From Desulfobacterales bacterium (GTDB taxonomy: Bacteria; Desulfobacterota; Desulfobacteria; Desulfobacterales; Desulfobacteraceae): a stretch of DNA of 10,064 nt. Position numbers and translations under genes: made by a program. Each line of letters starts with the position of its first letter. The first letter of the stretch is position 1. This document shows, piece after piece, positions 6,172 to 10,064 of this stretch. The notes beneath the pieces were generated by a model. It saw only the letters and a program-made list of their open reading frames with translations. It was not told the origin of the DNA and did not search any database. The stretch covers positions 1-10,064 of the forward strand of contig JAKSAU010000134.1 in the NCBI GenBank assembly GCA_022361535.1, written 5' to 3'.

Positions 6172-7395
6172 TTAGTTGCCCATCCTCAGTTTTTTCATAT
6201 ATTCAGACTCAACCGAGCTGATGGCTTTGAATACCCCACCGTCCACCTTGTAGATGTTGACAACATCAACCCCTACACGATCATCATTTGAATATGATAC
6301 CGGGCCTACCGCTGCAAACGAGTCGAATGCTTTATCCCCGTTCATCATGTTTAACATTTTGTAAAGGTTTTCAGGATTGATTTCCAAGCCTGCTTTTTTG
6401 GCCATGATAATGGCCTGGGTCGGGATCTGGGCCTGGAGAATACCGGCAGCATAGTTGTGGGAATTGGCAGCTTTGGCATCGCGGCCGTATGCTTTGGCAA
6501 GCTCCAATTGTTTTTTGGATTTATCATTGCTTTCAGTGGTCAGATTGTAAGAGCACGTCCAGTAAAATCCTTCCGCTGCATCAGCAGCCAGCGCCACAAG
6601 GTCTGCTCCGCCTGTGTAATGGGCACCCAGGAAAGTCAGCTTGCCTTCTTCACCAAATGACTTGGCGTTAACATTAAGGCGCATGGCATCTTTGAGCATG
6701 GTAGCTACAGGGGACTGAACCGTATGGCAGATTACATACTGAACCCCTTTGCTCATAAGACGTTTGAGCATGGCTGAGTTGTCAAGATCCTTTCCGTGCT
6801 CAACCACTTCAACAATCTCCATATTCAGGCCTGCACCAACCGCTTTTTTGGTATCTTCCACAGGGCCTCTACCAAATGCACTGGGATGGATAAACAAAGC
6901 TGCTTTAGGTTTGCCGCCTTTATGGTTTTTAACAACATATTCAGCCAAGGCCACCATATTTTCAGAATATGTGGCCACAGGGATGAAGATGTATTTTGCA
7001 TCTACCAGGTTTCCTTCATGGTAGGAAGACGGAACGGTTGGCATCTGCTCTTCCTCAAAATCCATTTTCAGTCCAAGGGTGGAACCGGTGGAGTAATTGA
7101 GGTAAAACACAATACCGTCATCCAGGTATTCCTCGAAATTACGTTTGGTAACATCGGTTTTATACTGGTCATCCCTGATGGTGCAATCGATTTTGTCATC
7201 GCCTAAAAGCTTGTTGTCGTTGACATACTTAAACCAGTCTTCAATCCCCTTGGACAAAGGATTTCCTGCATCAGAGGTGGGTCCGGTGATTGCACCTGAA
7301 AACCCGAGTTTATAGACCTGGCCTGCCATTGCCCATGGGGCAAAGACAAAAGCCATGACGAAAACCACCGTTACCAGAATGTTCATTTTCTTCAT
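6172..7395 (-). CDS. livK: ABC transporter periplasmic substrate-binding protein, LivK type
   Basis: This 407-residue protein is a type I periplasmic binding protein of the branched-chain amino acid family. It has a clear Sec signal peptide: MKKMN, a hydrophobic core, then APWAMA with cleavage after about residue 24. The mature protein begins with the family strand VYKLGFSGAITGPTSDAG (27-44). Later family features include KAALFIHPSAFGRGP (about 163-177) and VQYVICHTV (217-225). It would capture the ligand in the periplasm and deliver it to LivH/LivM. The binding-site residues do not let me name the ligand, and the neighbouring acyl-CoA ligase makes an organic acid as likely as an amino acid. 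The start is well supported by AAAGGAGG. It lies 61 nt after livM and is followed by a strong hairpin. Confidence 0.93.
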   Translation of the reverse strand: MKKMNILVTVVFVMAFVFAPWAMAGQVYKLGFSGAITGPTSDAGNPLSKGIEDWFKYVNDNKLLGDDKIDCTIRDDQYKTDVTKRNFEEYLDDGIVFYLNYSTGSTLGLKMDFEEEQMPTVPSSYHEGNLVDAKYIFIPVATYSENMVALAEYVVKNHKGGKPKAALFIHPSAFGRGPVEDTKKAVGAGLNMEIVEVVEHGKDLDNSAMLKRLMSKGVQYVICHTVQSPVATMLKDAMRLNVNAKSFGEEGKLTFLGAHYTGGADLVALAADAAEGFYWTCSYNLTTESNDKSKKQLELAKAYGRDAKAANSHNYAAGILQAQIPTQAIIMAKKAGLEINPENLYKMLNMMNGDKAFDSFAAVGPVSYSNDDRVGVDVVNIYKVDGGVFKAISSVESEYMKKLRMGN

Positions 7396-7456
7396 GCCTC
7401 TTTCCTCCTTTAAATTGGGTTATATGACCTGACCTGACTCCTTAAATTATGCCGCC

Positions 7457-8551
7457 CTAATATCTGAAGGGCCATAGCTTGGTATATGACTTAACGATCC
7501 GCCACCAATTGGCGATTCCCCTTGGTTCAAACATGAGAAACAATACAATGACCAGACCAAAGGTAAAGGGTTTTAATGCAGTGGCAAGATTCATGCTCGC
7601 CGGCAGGAACTGGCCTGCTGCTTCTGATAGATTCTCTACCTGCAGGTCCAAAAATTTGATGGCCACAGGACCCCAGAAAGACCCGTTCAAGGTTCCCAAC
7701 CCCCCCACTATGGCCATGGCCAAGTAGCCTACAGATTCGTGGAGGGTGAAAGATTCAAATCCCACACCACGGTAAACATATGCGTGAAGGGCACCTGCAA
7801 CACCGGCGAAAAAACCTGCCAGGGCAAAAGCGTAAACTTTGGTAAGCCCCGGATGCATGCCCATTGCATCGGCTGCCCGGTCATTGTCCCTGACCGCCAC
7901 AAGGGCTCTCCCATACTTTGTTTTCAATAAGTTGCGAATACCGAACCCCAGGAGCACGACAATTACCAGGATAACATAATACCAGAAAAAGTAATGGTCT
8001 TTTCTTCCTACCTTACCTGTAAACCAGAATACCCGGCCAATGGATATGGTCTGACCCTGGTTAAAAAAGGTCATGAAATTGATCACCCACTGGAAAATCA
8101 TCTGAAATGACAGTGTAGCAATAGCAAGATACAGGTGTTTCAGCCTAAAGGCGGGAAGCCCGACAAGTGCTCCGAAAGCTGCCCCCACAAGGCCTGCCAA
8201 AATAATCATCACTGGCCAGAAATGGGTTACAATGACATGTGAGGTACCCAATGTGCTGCAAAATGACGCCACGGTATACGCACCAATGCCTACAAATGCG
8301 GCATGCCCGATTGAAATCAATCCCGCAAACCCGGTCACAAGGTTAAGTCCCATGACCGCAACAATGGAAATGAGAATGTTATTGACAACAAACATGTACT
8401 TGTTGCCTACATCAAAAAATATAGGCCAGGAAAAGAGCAGGACCAAAAATAATGTGAATATACCTCTGTCCAGATGGGTGAAAAAGGTGCTCTGTTCCTC
8501 TTTGTAGGAGGTGAAGAAGTTACCCGTAGCAAGCCACTGATTCTGTGCCAT
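7457..8551 (-). CDS. livM: ABC transporter permease, LivM type
   Basis: This 364-residue integral membrane protein is one half of the Liv-type permease. It has many hydrophobic helices and the family's conserved stretch GLNLVTGFAGLISIGHAAF at about 68-86, followed by GIGAYTVA. The second family block is GLPAFRLKHLYLAIATLSF at about 130-148. A cytoplasmic coupling loop, ALVAVRDNDRAADAMGM at about 216-232, should contact the ATPases. The long soluble N-terminus (about 28 residues before the first helix) is typical of LivM rather than LivH. It follows livH by only 3 nt, so coupled translation is likely; a modest AAGGG lies upstream of its start. I cannot tell from the sequence whether the substrate is a branched-chain amino acid or another small acid. 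Confidence 0.93.
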   Translation of the reverse strand: MAQNQWLATGNFFTSYKEEQSTFFTHLDRGIFTLFLVLLFSWPIFFDVGNKYMFVVNNILISIVAVMGLNLVTGFAGLISIGHAAFVGIGAYTVASFCSTLGTSHVIVTHFWPVMIILAGLVGAAFGALVGLPAFRLKHLYLAIATLSFQMIFQWVINFMTFFNQGQTISIGRVFWFTGKVGRKDHYFFWYYVILVIVVLLGFGIRNLLKTKYGRALVAVRDNDRAADAMGMHPGLTKVYAFALAGFFAGVAGALHAYVYRGVGFESFTLHESVGYLAMAIVGGLGTLNGSFWGPVAIKFLDLQVENLSEAAGQFLPASMNLATALKPFTFGLVIVLFLMFEPRGIANWWRIVKSYTKLWPFRY

Positions 8552-8554
8552 CGA

Positions 8555-9448
8555 CTATACCCTTTCTATTTCATGGATGCCGAACAATCCATGGGGTTTA
8601 AACAATAAAATAATAAGCAGGATCACGTATGGGGCCACATCGCCTGTACCGTTGAGGCCCCAGTTGCCGTCCAGGTAGCCTGCGGCAAACTGCTGGATCA
8701 GCCCCATAATAATACCGGCCACAACCGCCCCTAAGATGGAATCCAGACCGCCTAAAATAACTACTGGGAACACTACAATGCCAAAGGCATGGAGGGTGTC
8801 AAAGTTGAGCCCTGTAATATTGCCGATAATACATCCGGCTGCGGCTGCGGAAAGACCTGCTGTGGCCCAGGCAAGACCAAATACCCGGGGTACGGAGATA
8901 CCTACGGACATAGAGCCGAACTGGTCGTCAGACACTGCCCGCATGGAGATGCCCACAGTTGATTTTTTGAAAAACCAGGAAAAGGCACCGATCAAGATAA
9001 ATGTTATAATCACCCCTAAAAGCTGGGTCCAGGAAATGGATACCCCGCCCAGTGTCAACGGTGTTGTTGGTAAAAATGCGGGAAATGAGAAGTTCTCAGT
9101 GCCGAATCGTGTCAGATAGATCAACCCGTCGATAATTGAAGCAAGGCCGATGGTCACCATAATAACTGAGATAATGGGCTCGCCGATAAGACGGCGCAAA
9201 AAAATCCGTTCTACACTCATCGCCAGGAAGAAGGTGATGACCATGGATGCTAAAAATGAAAAGAAAATGGGAATCCCTAAATCAACAGTAAGAAAAAAGG
9301 TGATGAATGCACCCGCTGCAATGATCTGGCCATGGGCAAAGTTGGCCACCCGGCTGGATTTATAGACCAGGACCAGGCCTAAGGCGGCCAGGGCATAGAT
9401 GGACCCTACCACAATACCGCTGACTACGATTTGAAAAAAATAAACCAT
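8555..9448 (-). CDS. livH: ABC transporter permease, LivH type
   Basis: This 297-residue membrane protein is the other permease half and should pair with LivM. Its N-terminus shows the LivH pattern GSIYALAALGLVLVYKSS (16-33), then VANFAHGQIIAAGAF (34-48). The cytoplasmic coupling loop is GISMRAVSDDQFGSMSVGI at about 170-188, and GGLDSILGAVVAGIIMG is near 233-249. About eight hydrophobic segments are apparent. The start at 9448 overlaps the stop codon of the upstream acyl-CoA ligase gene by one base (TGATG) and is preceded by AAAGGAG, so the ligase and permease are translated from one transcript. This overlap is the best evidence that the ligase belongs to the transport operon. Confidence 0.94.
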   Translation of the reverse strand: MVYFFQIVVSGIVVGSIYALAALGLVLVYKSSRVANFAHGQIIAAGAFITFFLTVDLGIPIFFSFLASMVITFFLAMSVERIFLRRLIGEPIISVIMVTIGLASIIDGLIYLTRFGTENFSFPAFLPTTPLTLGGVSISWTQLLGVIITFILIGAFSWFFKKSTVGISMRAVSDDQFGSMSVGISVPRVFGLAWATAGLSAAAAGCIIGNITGLNFDTLHAFGIVVFPVVILGGLDSILGAVVAGIIMGLIQQFAAGYLDGNWGLNGTGDVAPYVILLIILLFKPHGLFGIHEIERV

Positions 9449-10064
9449 CAGTCTCCTTTCACCGTATAAAATTCTATGCTGGTCTTCACCGTTGTGGACT
9501 GGCCGTCCTGGTACTGGAAGCTTGCTTCCACCTCTTTGGTAGTCACACTTTCATCGTATAGGGAGTCATAGAGGTTCTGGTAGCGTTCCTGAACAAACTT
9601 TCGCCGAATTTTCCCTGTTTTGGTCAGTTCTCCGTCGTCCACATCAAGCAGCTTGTAAAGCAGTGCAAACCGTTTGATTTTGAAATGCTCTTTTTCTGCC
9701 CGGCTGTTGACGTCTTTTACTTCGTCCATAATCAATTCGGCAACTTCAGGCTTTGCAGACAGGTCCATATAGGTCGTATAAGAGATACCCCTGTCTTCTG
9801 CCCATTTGCCAACAACAATGGGATCAATATTAATCAGGCAGGCCACAAAATCTTCTTTGTTACCGTAAATCACTGCTTCCTTGATATAGGGAGAAAATTT
9901 AAGGGCATTTTCAAGGAACATGGGAGAGAACATCTCTCCTTTATTGTTGTGCATAACATCGGACAGCCGGTCAATGACCACAAGATGTCCCTGTTCGTCA
10001 ATGAAGCCTGCATCACCTGAATGCAGCCATCCGCCTTCGAGAAGCTCTTCACTTTTTTCCGGCA
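9448..10064 (-). CDS. AMP-forming acyl-CoA ligase (FAA1-like), C-terminal part only
   Basis: Only the last 204 residues are visible; the frame is open to the right edge, so the true start lies outside. The part seen has the ATP-binding motif HSGDAGFIDEQGHLVVIDR, the region LSDVMHNNKGEMFSP that replaces the usual hinge motif, and GELTKTGKIRRKFV, whose lysine before IRR is the position that completes adenylation in this superfamily. These enzymes turn a carboxylic acid, ATP and CoA into acyl-CoA, AMP and pyrophosphate. The longer C-terminal end fits the long-chain acyl-CoA synthetase group (FAA1, COG1022) better than acetyl-CoA synthetase. It is fused by a 1-nt overlap to livH, which suggests that it activates what the transporter brings in. 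The acyl chain cannot be read from this fragment. Confidence 0.9.
   Translation of the reverse strand, partial: PEKSEELLEGGWLHSGDAGFIDEQGHLVVIDRLSDVMHNNKGEMFSPMFLENALKFSPYIKEAVIYGNKEDFVACLINIDPIVVGKWAEDRGISYTTYMDLSAKPEVAELIMDEVKDVNSRAEKEHFKIKRFALLYKLLDVDDGELTKTGKIRRKFVQERYQNLYDSLYDESVTTKEVEASFQYQDGQSTTVKTSIEFYTVKGD

Noticed and set aside
7423..7439. Short tandem GACCT repeat in the livM-livK gap
   Set aside because: Only two to three copies of a 5-base unit, which can occur by chance and matches no known site.
9448..9981. A complete 177-residue protein starting at 9981
   Set aside because: The frame is open to the window edge and reads through upstream ligase motifs (GWLHSGDAGF), so the apparent start is an internal GTG codon of a larger gene.

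Overview
The window looks like a piece of a mesophilic bacterial chromosome, most likely a sulfate-reducing member of the Desulfobacterota (Desulfobacteraceae-like). That placement is an inference. It rests on a long-chain acyl-CoA ligase gene joined to a Liv-type ABC transporter, a LivF with a basic C-terminal tail, a universal-stress/receiver fusion protein and moderate GC content. No rRNA or tRNA is present to confirm it. All nine genes read on the minus strand, so transcription runs from high to low coordinates. The first and last genes are cut by the window edges.

Right half (10064 to 5273): an operon-like array of an AMP-forming acyl-CoA ligase (3' part only), livH, livM, livK and livF. 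The first three genes are fused by a 1-nt overlap and a 3-nt gap; wider gaps flank livK. The usual second ATPase, livG, is not in the window and may lie upstream of the ligase. Together the genes suggest high-affinity import of a small carboxylate or amino acid, with the ligase able to activate an acid to its CoA thioester. An 18-bp perfect hairpin lies between livK and livF, and a 100-bp imperfect inverted repeat follows livF.

Middle (5065 to 2298): a two-domain protein joins a universal stress domain to a phospho-receiver domain with no output domain. Next is a small secreted protein in which I read a divergent subtilisin-type (S8) catalytic pattern. Its signal peptide is encoded across a terminator-like hairpin. 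A hotdog-fold thioesterase of the THEM6-like group follows after a 307-base non-coding stretch.

Left end (2104 to 1): class II dihydroorotase (pyrC), a small class I SAM-dependent methyltransferase and a metallo-beta-lactamase-fold hydrolase form a tight three-gene unit. This block is visibly more AT-rich than the rest, so it may have a separate origin. Only pyrC has a firm pathway assignment, pyrimidine synthesis.

I found no insertion sequence, CRISPR array, phage gene, tRNA or rRNA. The observations most worth a second look are the S8-like secreted protein with its hairpin-encoded leader, the stress/receiver fusion, and the two intergenic inverted repeats.
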